Positions 25,495-38,130 of a stretch of DNA of 64,000 nucleotides are shown one piece after another. Numbering within the stretch: position 1 is the first letter of the stretch; each line of letters begins with the position of its first letter. The position numbers and the translations under genes were made by a program. Under the pieces are notes generated by a model. The model ran no database searches and was not told where the DNA came from. It was given only the letters and a program-made list of their open reading frames with translations. Source of the DNA: Myoxocephalus aenaeus (Eukaryota > Chordata > Actinopteri > Perciformes > Cottidae); contig JBAMJR010000089.1 of the NCBI GenBank assembly GCA_038501785.1, positions 1,733,501 to 1,797,500 on the forward strand. The letters run 5' to 3'.

Positions 25495-26911
25495 GTCTAC
25501 TTCCATGCTTTATAGAGTTGTTTTTTTTATACATGCTATGTATTTATAAAGTCTTGAATTTCTTCCTTCCTGAGGGAACCACAAGATAAACCTTTGACAG
25601 ACAAAAGCAAATATAAAAGCATACAGAGGTGGGAAAAGACAGATGATGAAGCAGTCAATAAAAACACAGAATGTCCCTGGCACATGTCCAATAGTCATGT
25701 CTAGTCGAGCTTGGCTGTAATCTTATAGTGCACACATGCACATGCTTACACAGTAAAAGAGTCTGTGCATGCTTTTAGGTATGCTCTGAATCATTCACAC
25801 TCACTCACACCTACAAACACTGTCTTCGTGACTCTTTAAGTAGTCCGAGTGTGACACGCTTCAGAGATGCACATGGGCTTTAATAAAATCTCAGTGTTCT
25901 TGGCCTACTTTTTCACATCCTCATGACAGGGATGGGATGCTGGCACAAAAATAGAGAGTGGAGCAGTTCATCTCCCTTGATAAATTAATAAGGAGGTGCT
26001 ATTTATAGACACACGAATAGAGCAGCTTGACCTTAATGTGAAGGCATTCAGAAGGCATACTGAAACGTGAGGTGGCAAGAAGAGAAGTAATCACAGGCTG
26101 TTCTACAGAAAGACTGAAGACTTAAATTGGTCCGATTCGGTCAATGAAACGAGCACATGATCTGATACTGAAAATGAAAGAGGCCTAGAACAGATTCAAC
26201 GATTACTGAAGTGTTGTGGTCTCACCTTCTCACTTGTTCTTTAAGAGACAGAGATGTGCTGTAAGACTTTACAATGATCTAACCATGAATTAAAAAACAT
26301 GTTGGGAGCCAAAACCACAAACACTTTAATTGTTGCGAAAATCACAAATGTCTAATGCCACGACCCAACAAACAGCTTGCCGTTGTGAAATATGCAGAAC
26401 TAATTCAACCAAAGATGTCAACATTTCATATTTGTGTTGATCTGCAGTTACTCCTCATGTTTTCAAGCTAAATCCCTGATTAAACTTAAATAGCTTGGTT
26501 CATTCTTGGGGTGAAAGTTTCTTGTTGAAGCTAATGTGTTACATGGTTGCCTGTTGCGTTTTCATTCAAAGAGATCTCTACTGATGTCACAGTGGTGCAC
26601 CCTTTCTGACTTCCTCTTTGGCCATCCTTGAGGCGTGAAATGGCCCGCTGGGTCCCTGTAGAGTCCTGTAGGGCCACAATAGGGCCAGGACATCTGTGTG
26701 GTTTAACAGAGGGCAAGGCTTGAGGAGACCGGAACATGTCTATGGACCTCCCACTGGCCTACACTTAAGCCCCACTACAAAAGCCTGGTTGCCACTTAAC
26801 AATAACACAGACATGCACAAGTGGGGACACACTCACACTCAAACACTGGCACTTAAGTATAGAAAATATATTTTCATAAATGAATAGAGAGACCTGTTTC
26901 TTTATGTATTG

Positions 26912-27470
26912 TACTTAAAGGGTAATTTCGGTACTTTTCAACCTGTGCCTAACAAAAAATTAAATTGTTAATTAAAAAGGTTAATTGTTAATGCTGACGG
27001 CAGTCGCTAATGGGCTACTAAGTAATCCTACTTGGGCCAGCTGGCACCGTCATTTACGTAAAAAAAAAGTGCTTGTTTTAGAAAATAGGGTCCAGTTTGA
27101 AAAAAGCCAAAGTTACAATTGAAGTACGTTTCGGCAAAAGAGTATTGTATGACCTTCATGTCTCTCCCAGCTACAGTAAAGGTTTGATAGTGATGTCTTA
27201 GCATGTGTTGAAACCTGTGCATGGACCTTATTCTGGGTACACAAGGCTCTATGGATGGTAATGTCGGTGGTTGTTCGGTGGGTCATTTTTGTCCAAACCA
27301 CTTTGGCCCAATTTCATCTGGTATAAGGCAGGTTTTACATGTGCTTGTGTAATCATGTTGTGCTTCATAAGGGACCAACTTGCCAAGCTGAATGGAGTGG
27401 TGTAGTTGGGGGTGTGGTAATGCAGGTATGGCAGTGAAGTGCCATTTTAGTTTTAATTTTGGCATTAAAT
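26912..27470 (+). repeat. diverged interspersed repeat (GGGTAATTTCGGTA type)
   Basis: It starts near AAAGGGTAATTTCGGTACTT and keeps, in order, CACCGTCATTTACGTAAAAA, AGTGCTTGTTTTAG, ACGTTTCGGCAAAAGAG, TTGTCCAAACCACTT and AAGGGACCAACTTGCC. This matches the layout of a fish repeat I recall. It has several indels and no coding frame. Confidence 0.5.
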
Positions 27471-27766
27471 TGTGGCTCCACTAAGACTTAGCACACATAT
27501 AAACCCTGTGAAGGAAAGATGTCTTTGGCTTTCTGATAAATTGCTCAACCAGTACACATTTTTGTTTTGCCCTTTTGCAACAAATACCTTCAAAAACCTT
27601 CATAAGTGAATTGAGAAACTCATGTCGCTGAATTATACAAACAACCAAGGCAGACAATGCCTTGTTTCCTCTTAGTAGAGGCCAACCAGACTTACAACCC
27701 TTGTAGAACTGTCTAGAACTGTTAAGATGTCTGCAGGAACAGAACGTGAACTGCTTGAGGTTTATG

Positions 27767-28644
27767 CATAGGGATGACATGGGTGGGAAATGTCAACAAG
27801 GTTATCGGGTTTCATGATGCTGCACAGAGCTGACATACAGTCCTCGAGAGCCTGCCCTGAGTGTTATCAGCTAATGCAGATGTGTCATCAAGGATCAGCT
27901 ACCACATTAATGTCAATGTCATGTGTTATATATACTAAATATAATATCAAGACCTAGTTGGTTTTTGCAAGGCAGCTGAAGATTATTTTGCCATCAGAAA
28001 GGTCTGAAATAGTTTTCATAGGATGATAAACTACTACTACTATATCAAATATGTCAAAATGAATTGGTGTATTCTCAAATGGCATAAAATATTGTGACGG
28101 CCATATATGATATACAGTTTAAAACATTATGTAGTGAGGATAATTAGTTTAGGATTTTGAATTTAAGACAACTTCAACACAAGAAGCTTTTTTTATGATT
28201 TAGTTTTATTAACGGTTGATGTCATGTGCACACAAACACGCTGACTAAGAACACCGATAGCTCTCTTGGTACAGTTCACTATGTTCCTGCACTTTATAGC
28301 CAGGAACACACATGCATGAATTCACACACAGCCATAATGGTTTACAGATGCATTTCCTGTTTAAAGCCACAACATTCTTCCTACATTGTGAAGAAAGAGA
28401 CCAAATGAAAAGAAGTGAAATTAGTGATAGGAGAGCTATAATTAGGTCCTGTCATAATTATTTGACACGCTTCTCTACTCTTTCCTTTTTGATGTGAGAC
28501 AGTGGGCTATGTAGCAACAGCCTGGAACATCCTGGAGGATATTTATCACCTTGAGTTTTCTACTTCAATAGAGAGCTCAGGCCACAGGGCACTGACCTCT
28601 GATTCTGTGGGAAAACTGAGTTACCTCTTTTGAAAAGAAGCACA
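27767..28644 (+). repeat. direct duplication, copy A (878 bp)
   Basis: This copy matches 30549-31421 over its whole length with only scattered substitutions and small indels. Both copies start CATAGGGATGACAT and end AAAAGAAGCACA. The same 60-codon forward frame occurs unchanged in both, by recency rather than as evidence of a gene. No terminal inverted repeats or target duplication are visible. Confidence 0.92.
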
Positions 28645-30548
28645 CCAGAAAGTCATCTGTTTGAGGTTTGTGCCCACTGCTCAGGTTCCCAAAAATATTA
28701 ATATAAAAAGTTTTTTTCCCTGCTAAACATTAGGCATTGGGTGTCTGGACAAAAGTCTTTGTAATAACAGCTGATATTAAGAGACAATTATCTTATCAAT
28801 GTTAAGACTAAAACTCAATGCAAACTCAGTAACTCAATGCATGTAATATACTTCCATTTGTAAAGTGCCTTTTTATTCTTTTGACCACTCAAAGGTCACT
28901 ACATGTACGGTACACCACATGTTATCATTCACACACACATTTATACACTGATGGCAGAGGTGATGCAGCAGCTGTATGCATGTTCCCACTCATCTGACAT
29001 TCCTCAAGAGCAAAACAGCAAGACAGAGTACAGCACAAATCCTTAAGCCAATGAACATTCCCGTATCTTCTGTAACTACGGCTTTTGTCATTGAATGAGA
29101 CAAATGGAACCAACAAATAATGTATGCATTTGTATCTTCATTGAGCAAACGCTTACACAAACTTACACAATATCTAGACGTTTGCTGAAGCATTCTAAGC
29201 CAAGATGAAATCAACCACCCTAATAGGCCTATTACCTCCATCCACATGACCTTAGAAAATGGATTGATTGACAAATCTCTGGAAGTTATGCAAGAGCATT
29301 AGCCGGTAGTATTATGAGAAACTAATTAGCCTCTCAGGTAACCAACAGAGGTGGAAACGGAGCAGCAATAACCTTCACCTTGATGCAATTCATGATTACA
29401 TCACATCGAAATCTTTCAGAAGTGGCACTCCATTATACATGACTCTTTTGCGTAAAAACATGACATTTAGAGAGACTGTTCCACAATATCCTGGTCACGC
29501 AAAAGCTTTTAGTGCAAGGGCCGGATGGAGAGCACATATGTCTGTGTCAGCTGGGAAAAGTGATGAGGAAGATAGAAACAATTAATGTGCTGAGTGTTGA
29601 AATAATAAATTAAGCATTGCCTACAGATTTTTCTTTATTATTGCTCACACCTCTGCATTCATTAAAAGATAATCAGCTTATATCATGGGAATGAGTAACT
29701 GCCTGAAGAGTGCCATTGATTTCAGGGTTTTGGGTCTTATAATTGAGTCTTTGTACAATCTTTATAATTTTGGATTACCCAAATCTATTTGACAGAAAAC
29801 TTTACGTCATGATCCGAGTCGTTAATGAATGGACTAAGGGAAATGTTTTGCAGGCAGGTATGATGACGGATTCATTCTGTCTAGCTATCTGTCCTGATTC
29901 CAGATCCCCTCTGACTTACCAAAAGACATGCTGCTCATTCCAAGACTCTATCTGCTTCTTCTAAGTCTTTACTGAGTCAACATGTCCATACCTCCTACAA
30001 ATCAATAGGCCACTTTATATATCGTCTTCAAGGTTGTGAAACATTGAATCTAACATAATTAAAAGAATCACCGAACAAGACAAGTCTGAAGGTTGTACTG
30101 TTGGCAGCAAGAGAGAAACCTTTCTCTGGTAAACTGGAACTCTCAGAGCTATTAATCATGAGCTGATGAAAAGGCTGAAGGTCCACACTTCTGAGCTTCC
30201 TCAATGGTGCAGTATCTGTTACTGTCTTGTTGGAATTTCATACCTTTGGCTTAAGGAAAGGGATCTGAAAAAGATGTCCGCTCCAAGCTCCGGCCCCTTG
30301 AAAGGTTCCATCATTCATACACCTTCACTGCCTCAAGAAGGTCGGTCTTAAAAATAGGTGGGAGGGGGGTTACTAGGGTGATTTAAGGGGCCTCCGGAGG
30401 ACAACAGCTTAACAAAGCAGTGATCTTTTTGATGACGTCTCCAATAGAAAGAGTGCACAAAGACTGTGAGTGATAGCTGGGTTTTCTCAGTGGATACACT
30501 CAGTGTTTTCTCCTTCAGCTGTAAACATGCTTAAATATGTAATTTGAT
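28645..30548 (-). other. unique 1.9-kb spacer between the duplicate copies
   Basis: AT-rich sequence without a recognised feature. Its presence between the copies means that the duplication is not a simple head-to-tail tandem. Confidence 0.6.
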
Positions 30549-31421
30549 CATAGGGATGACATGGTGGGAAATGTCAACAAGGTTATTGGGTTTCAGGATG
30601 CATGATGCTGCACAGAGCTGACATACAGTCCTTGAGAGCCTGCCCTGAGTGTCATCAGCTAATGCAGATGTGTCATCAAGGATCACGTACCACATTAATG
30701 TCAACGTCATGTGTTATACTGTATATAGTAAATAGAATATCAAGTCCAAGTTAGTTTTTGTAAAGCAGCTGAAGATTATTTTGCAATTCAAGAGGTCTGG
30801 AATAGTTTTTAAACTACTACATCAAATATGTCAAAATGAAATGGTGTATTCTCAAATGGCATAACATATTGTTATGGCCATATATGAAATACAGTTTAAA
30901 ACATTATATAGTCAGGATAATATTGTTTAGGATTTATAATTTAAGACAACTTCAACACAAGAAGCTTTTTTATGATTTAGTTGTATTAACGGTTGATGTC
31001 ATGTGCATACAAACACGCTGACTAAGAACACCGATAGCTCTCTTGGTACAGTTCACTATGTTCCTGCGCTTTATAGCCAGGAACACACATGCATGAATTC
31101 ACACACAGCCATAATGGTTTACAGATGCATTTCCTGTTTAAAGCCACAACATTCTTCCTACATTGTGAAGAAAGAGACCAAATGAAAAGAAGTGAAATTA
31201 GTGATAGGAGAGCTATAATTAGATCCTGTCATAATTATTTGACACGCTTCTCTACTCTTTCCTTTTTGATGTGAGACAGTGGGCTATGTAGCAACAGCCT
31301 GGAACATCCTGGAGGATATTTATCACCTTGAGTTCTCTACTTCAATAGAGAGCTCAGGCCACAGGGCACTGACCTCTGATTCTGTGGGAAAACTGAGTTA
31401 CCTCTTTTGAAAAGAAGCACA
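30549..31421 (+). repeat. direct duplication, copy B (873 bp)
   Basis: Second copy of 27767-28644, in the same orientation. Differences include an extra GGATGCAT-like insertion near 30593 and loss of a few CTA units near 30810. Which copy is original cannot be told from this window. Confidence 0.92.
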
Positions 31422-32720
31422 ACACCTGTACTGAGTTTGAAAGGGCAGACATTTTAAACATGATGCAGCCCAATGTCATGTCACTCGTGACCTTTAGAAA
31501 TGATCACACCTCTTTTAAAAACCCTTTGAAGCACCCTGAACCTGCAGATGATATCAGGCATCTGAGGCCAATGTTCCTCAAGAACAACTCGGTGAATCCA
31601 TTTTCTTTGCTGCTGCTCTTATATGACATTGGACTATCTGTATTATTTAAAAGCAAACTCGCCAGGGAGTTGGAAGTCTATTCCAATGCACTCAGTCCTG
31701 CGTGTGGACAAGCAGCTCATCAGTTATACATGGGAAAAACCAAGTTTTCAAGCCACTGTGGTGGATGCAGGTAAGAGTCCTACACATACATGTATCTATG
31801 TACATGCACCAACACAACATGACTTATCATCATATAGAGCACAAGAAAAACCTAAATATGACACAAACCTGTCAATGATGATCTTAAAAATGCCCTAAGA
31901 CACATCTAAACTAGTCAGTGTCCGTTTCTCTGAGGTTTCCATCCCAACCCATCCCAAAAGATGCTGTTAATCCAAAAAAAGACGGTTCACTTTGCAGAAG
32001 CCTTGGTAAAAATTGGGTATGCAGTGCCATACCATCTTTTCTCTGAGATAATGACAATGCAGTTTCCCCACCCTGTTGTGTATCTTGTTCAAGAATGTGA
32101 AACTCCATGTGCTTAGAGAAAATTAAAACCGTACGTTCTGGGAAAAATCATATGCATATGCACACAATCGTATACAAAACAGAGGCAAATAGACATCTGC
32201 ATGTACTGGACAAATATAAAACAGACATACACCTGCTGTGTCAGTCACTCACCTGCTAGTCGACTCTCTCGAGCGGGCTTGTTCAGCCTATCAAGGGCTT
32301 TGGCAGTAGAGGACCTGATGTGGTCACTGAAGGACCTCTGCAGCAGCAGCAGCCTCATAGAGCGAGACATGCCGTTTCGCATCCACCACCAAGTCAGACC
32401 TTGTTCCTACACCTGTTCCTGTCACTGATCAGATGGATTATTGAGCTTTCGTGCCATCTTAATCCCACCTCTTTCCACTGCTCCTATTTTTTTTAGCTTG
32501 GGTGATATCTATGTTTAAGCATTCAATCGTGACTCGTTTCTCCATCTAACTGGCTCTGTTCTTTCCTCTGTACTGGTCTGTGTTCTGCCTCCTTCTCTCT
32601 CTCTCACTCTGTTCTGTTCCAGTCTGAAATGTACACTCCCGTCTGCTGCAGTGAGCATCAGTGCAGTAACTGCTGGGACACATCCAGCTAGTGCTGCAAT
32701 GCTCTCACATTCTACTCTGT

Positions 32721-32722
<2 letters not shown>

Positions 32723-32801
<79 letters not shown>
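32723..32801. repeat. (GT)n microsatellite
   Basis: A pure dinucleotide run of 79 nt. Confidence 0.98.
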
Positions 32802-32803
<2 letters not shown>

Positions 32804-34633
32804 TAAGTGCTTTCTGACACAAGCTCCAGCACTCTATCTGAATATATGAGTGGTTTAGAATCACAACTGCCATCTTCATTTCCCTTCCATATCTTTTTTT
32901 GTCTCTCTTCTGTGCCCTTCCTCCTCTCATCCCCTCTGTTTACACCTGCCCTACCCTGTCTAGACACAGAGAGCGTCGATGCCAGTTATATAACCAATTG
33001 CGCAGGCAGCCTGCCTGCCTGTTATGAAGATCCACCTGTATGAAGATCCACCTGTCCTTGCTCACAAACAGCTAAAGACATCACAAAACTGAAACCAAAA
33101 GAGAGGAAATGAGATCATGAAGTGGTCACTCACAACAAAGCTGCAGGTCAATTGAATGGATCCCAGGAATGGTAGTTAAAACATTTTGAGGGATTCCCCA
33201 AAAGGATACAGAGATGTCAAGCGTGAAAAAATGCTGAGGGTTAAAATTGTGCACTTGTCGGTTTCTCCTGCACATCAGGAACCTCTCAGTTATTCCCCAC
33301 AGTCAACAATTACTCTCCTGAGCCATGGGAAAAGGTCCAGCACATGACATGACTTGACTGTAAATATATTATGGTAGGAATTGGGTATGCAGTGCACACA
33401 TACAAACACACACTCACAAACACAAGTACATCCCATTAGTTATTGAGAAACAGATATGTACTGTAGGCCTTATGTAACAAACTTAAGCTACTGAAATGGA
33501 CAAAAACAACACAATGGAATCTGCTACTTAGACTGCTGCTGAGTTGATCGGATAATGCTGATTTAGCTCCTATTAGGCAAGTGCAACTCTCTGGGGTCTG
33601 TAGAGAAGCTTAGTCAATGGCTACAGACCGGGTGCAAAACAGCAACTTCAGATATATTGTATAGATGATGATGGGGCATTTTTACACTGTGGCTTTTTAG
33701 AAGATGAATTCGTTCCCTCTTAAAAACAGAAATACATCTTGCAATCAGGTTTAAGATTAGTATTACATTTCATATAATTTGATATAATCATTATATCATT
33801 CACGTGTTTACATGGCAAGTTAGTCATTACCTGAGTGTGGATGTTCTTATGTGCGTGTAGTACTATGAGATATTCAGATTACCCTCCATTACATTCCACA
33901 CTCAGCTCACGCTTGAGAAAGTCAGCCAATCGTGCTGATTGCTGCAGCAAGTGAAGGTAATGTACCCAGCGTTGGCTTATTGCAGCCTGCTGATAGCATT
34001 GTGCTCATCGCGGCCAATTGACTTTATGGACTTCCGAGGTTTGCAGAGACTGATAAGGCTTAGATTCCCGCGTCTTTGCTTTTTCCCAGCCATTTGGCCT
34101 GCACTTCTGCAATTTTGGACTGACCTCCTTAACAATGTTGGCAATGAGTATCAGGATGGGATACAGAAAAACAAACATCCTATAAAAGTATCACGTATTC
34201 AGTGTCCTCGCTTACACACCTGTTTGACTAACGTGACATCCGAATCACACTATGGCTTTCATGCATGCGTGTGAGTGTGTGCGTACTGCAAGGCACGCAA
34301 ACCATCTGGGTCAGTACTCGTATCACAACAACATATCAGTGTACTTTCCCTCTCTGTCTCTCTGCTATACCTGTGATAAGGGGGCAATACGCAGACTGTA
34401 ACCTGGATATGAGGGAAAATGTCCTGAAGGGTCTAGGAGAAGGGGGTGGAGAAGGAAAAACAATGGAGTTCTCATACCCCAGGAAGCAAAGTCTTGCCAA
34501 ATTCCCCCTCTGTCAAACATGTGTGCAGCGTGCCAGGAGTATGTACCTACATCTAACTCCACAGAACAGAGGCAGCAGAGGGTTACCTGCCAACATGCTG
34601 GCTTAGAAAATAATACAGGGGAGGTGAAAAACA

Positions 34634-34650
34634 GGGGGGGGGGGGGGGGG
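34634..34650. repeat. G17 homopolymer
   Basis: Seventeen G in a row on the plus strand. Length may be imprecise in the assembly. Confidence 0.9.
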
Positions 34651-36206
34651 ACTTCAACCTGTGTATATAAACAATATGCGAGAGTCTATTATCAAAATGT
34701 CTATGAAAAACAATGCACCATGCTCTTTACAGCACGGCCAAAAATGTGTCTGTATGCTGAAGCTCGTATGTGTGGGTGTGCCCGAGTGTGAGTGTAATTG
34801 TGTGCGAGTCCCTTTGATGTGACCATCTGCTTGAGGTCTCACTCGGCTATCAAACATACACTCCCTCACCCCTTACTGTCTGCCCTACTTTTAAAGACTC
34901 CATTCTAACCATCTGATACCTTTGCACCTTGTGTATGTGTGTGCACCAGTTAATTCAGGAACTCATGTTTCCAGTAAGATATCAGGCAAACAGAAATATC
35001 CCAAAGATAGTTTATCCAAACAATCCACATCTCATGTCCACTCGACAATCTCTCACCCAAACGAGGGGAATAAACCAGCCAGGAAGTGACAGAGCCTGCT
35101 GAGCCAGGACTGATTTATTAGCCTGGGGACAGCGTGGGCATCTCCCAACATCCACTCTGGGAGATTTAAGCTTTGTTTATACTCGCGCTTGGCGCCATAG
35201 CATGAGCTTCCACAGACGCGCAAGAGGCGTTTATACTCTATGCGCTGCACTATTCTCCGAAACAACAGAGGGCAAACAAAAACATTTAAGAACTGTGAGG
35301 AATCAAAAAGACAACGAGTGTAACCCATAGATATGCCAATAGACTGGAGGTGTAACCGGCAAAACGCCATAAATCAACCTCCACAATGCAGAGGAGGGAT
35401 TTTAATCATCTGTGAACTCACTCATGCGTATGGGCTACTGTATGCCTTTGTACCAGCCCTGTAAAGAAACAATTTAAGTGTTGCATGCATTATAAAGAAA
35501 CAAAGGTTCAATTTCCTGGAAACAATTTGATTTGGCTGGCAACATGTATACTCAAATGATGCTTTTAAACAGGTCCTGTTTCTAAAGCATCCAAAAACTA
35601 ACTGGCCTTCTTTATAATTCCCAAACATGTAAATGCTGTTTTTATCAGTGAACTAATTGTGACTTTACAATCCCCTGGTTACACATGAAATAACTTACTG
35701 GATCACTTCAGATGAAGCATAAGTTCAGGTTAGTTAAAATGAGAATCACTAGAGGAAGAAGGGACCCTTGCAGAACAACACTCAGCTCCCCACACGTTCT
35801 TCCCTCTTATTTGAAGAAGGGAAAAAGTATTCTCTAGCAAAATACATCAAAAATAATACTGGTCACTTTGAAGAAAACCTCCATGTATTTATATTTGTAC
35901 AGGCAACATTTATATTTTCTTTTATGATTTACGTCCTGTGCCAACATTCAGTGCTGCCGCAGGAAAAAAATGTACTTCGCAAGATAGAAAATAAAAGGTG
36001 AAGGTCTGGGGGAAATCGCTGTTTAGCCTGTAGCAGACCTGCAAGGGAAGTTTGACCCATAACCATACTACAGTTGAACAAATATTGTAGAAAAGGTCAA
36101 ATTCAAATGAAAATCCATATTCCACTGAAAAACAGACAAGGCACTGAAAAATGATCCTGCAGATGGAACCTAAAATTGAATGCATGCAAGAATCCATTGT
36201 CTATAG

Positions 36207-36518
36207 CAGTGGTTCTCAACCTTTTTTCAGAGATGTACCCCCTGTAAAATATTTTTTCAGCCAAGTACCCCCTAACCAGCGCAACATTTTTGGTTGAAAA
36301 AAATATGTAGTACACAGCGGTGCCATCAGTGTCTGATTTAATATAGAATATATAAAATGCAGTTTATGAACATACACATATGTTATTGAATATTTATTAT
36401 ATAACAATCTTTAAAGGATTTGTGAATGGATGCAAATTTTAAATGGATAAAAAAATCCAAAAAAAAATCACACGTACCCCCTGAAGTGCCTCCATGTACC
36501 CCCATTTGAGAACCACTG
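36207..36518. mobile_element. hAT-type MITE (CAGTGGTTCTCAA ends)
   Basis: The left end CAGTGGTTCTCAACC and the reverse complement of the right end CAGTGGTTCTCAAAT share 13 terminal bases. The flanking 8-mers GTCTATAG (36199-36206) and GTCTACAG (36519-36526) differ at one base, a slightly mutated target duplication. GTACCCCCTG-type motifs sit inside both ends. These termini are typical of hAT/Charlie-like non-autonomous elements. No transposase frame is present in the 312 nt. Confidence 0.88.
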
Positions 36519-37769
36519 GTCTACAGTACATGCAGTTACTCATTAGCCAGGTAACATATGCAAAGAAAAAGCATTATGGCCTATTTTACTATATGACGTT
36601 ATATATGATGAAACACCAATCTGCGGAAAAATACAGCTGAAGTAAGAATGACACATGCCCTCATACGGCTTCTTTCTTTGGAATAGGGGAAACTTTTGTT
36701 GTAATTGGAAGTTCAGCAAGATGACTTCTTGTTGTAAATCCCCCTTCATGCAGTGATTTCCTGTTCAGAGCACCCTAGATTCCCAGAAAAAAAGTCTCAA
36801 AACGCCCAAAGAAGATGAGCTTTCACTTAAGTAAATCGGTGATACGACGGAGTTGAGAAATACGTAGTTTTTTTGTAAATAAAAAAAAAAAAAAGGAAAT
36901 TTATCTTTTGAGCAAGAGAGACACTTATTGTCGAAATATGTTAACATTAAGTCTGGATGCAAAGAGGCCCACAACAAAACAACGTCTCAAAAAACATTAC
37001 ACTTTTTCCAAACTTTTTGAAACTCCAAAATATCCAGTATATATCCATGTGTGACATCACAATAATAATAATTATTATTATCAAGCATATTATGCTTGGA
37101 AGCAATTATTTGCTTTCAAGGGGAACAGTACTAATCACACCTGTACATGTATTCACAGCCGAGTTGGAAGTGTGACTTGTAAAAGGAATGAACTCCAACA
37201 TGTACAGTACCAGTCTCTACACAGGAAGTGTGTCAAATGGGAGGGGAGAGGAGGGGCTGATTGGGGGGAGGTGTTGAGGCTGGCGTAGACTGACGGGGGA
37301 GGCCAGGAATGTGACCTTGCACAAGCACAGCAACTCCTGTGCTGTGTATGGAGGGATGGCAAAAATGTTGGCTAAGACGACAATCAAAAAAAGTAACGAA
37401 AAAAAAAAATTGTTGACTTGGCTCCAGGCTAAAGAAGCTTCATTACATGTGTCAAAGCATCTTGTCAGATAAGAGCAATGTCCTCAAAGGACATGTTGCT
37501 GCAGGGTATAAACAAGGAGAAAGTAGCACGGGTCATAAATGAGGACAGCAAGTCATTCCATATGAATGCTGAAACTGATTTCACTGTGACATTATCTGAA
37601 TTAAGTAGAACTTGGTGTGGAAATGTGTTGAGGCCTGTGGGAGTCATAAAGGTCAATCACGAGATCTGTGGCTGAAAAGGGATTCTCAGACACCATCTGT
37701 ACCGAAAGGACTTTGTTAGTCACTATTCCTCACAATCACTTCTTTGTATCAATTTTTTATAATCTTTTC

Positions 37770-37775
<6 letters not shown>

Positions 37776-37839
<64 letters not shown>
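37776..37839. repeat. (TA)n microsatellite
   Basis: An almost pure dinucleotide run of about 64 nt. Confidence 0.97.
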
Positions 37840-37841
<2 letters not shown>

Positions 37842-37879
37842 CATGGAAAAAATACTCATGTATTACTAGATACTCATGT

Positions 37880-38130
37880 ATGCCAGATGAATATGAACCT
37901 GGAGCCAGCAGATGATGGTCTTAGCTTAGCATAAAGACTGAAAGCAAGGGGAAACGCCTGACTAGGACCATATCTTCTACATTTCTGTTTGTTTATGGCT
38001 TTAACAATCAATATCTGTTCATTATGCCAGTTAGGAGGTGCTGGTAGGCCTTTCTTCATTACTTTGGACATTGCTAGCCGTTTACCCGTTTTTATGCTAC
38101 GCTAAGCTAACCAACTGCTGGCCCTTACTA
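37880..38130. repeat. interspersed repeat with inverted ends (GGAGCCAGCAG...CTGCTGGCCC)
   Basis: The left part reads GGAGCCAGCAGATGATGG then TTAGCTTAGCATAAAGACTG. The right part reads CGTTTACCCGTTTTTATGCT then AAGCTAACCAACTGCTGGCC, roughly the reverse complement of the left. This is the core of a widespread percomorph repeat, recognised by pattern. The exact family is not assigned. Confidence 0.6.

Larger units (their letters stand above)
31422..36198 (-). other. dlc1 intron stretch without recognisable gene
   Basis: It includes a (GT)n tract (32723-32801), a 16-nt tandem duplication near 33024-33055 (ATGAAGATCCACCTG units) and a G-run (34634-34650). A CpG-richer patch around 35170-35370 may be a transposon remnant. 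The forward 111-codon frame at 33939-34274 has no supporting signal. Confidence 0.5.

Noticed and set aside
28226..31274. Duplicated 60- and 61-codon forward frames as a gene pair
   Set aside because: Their identity is explained by the surrounding 0.88-kb duplication, which is equally similar outside the frames; no coding signature.
33939..34274. Forward 111-codon frame with a leucine-rich start
   Set aside because: No homology recognised and no supporting promoter or splice site; length is compatible with chance.
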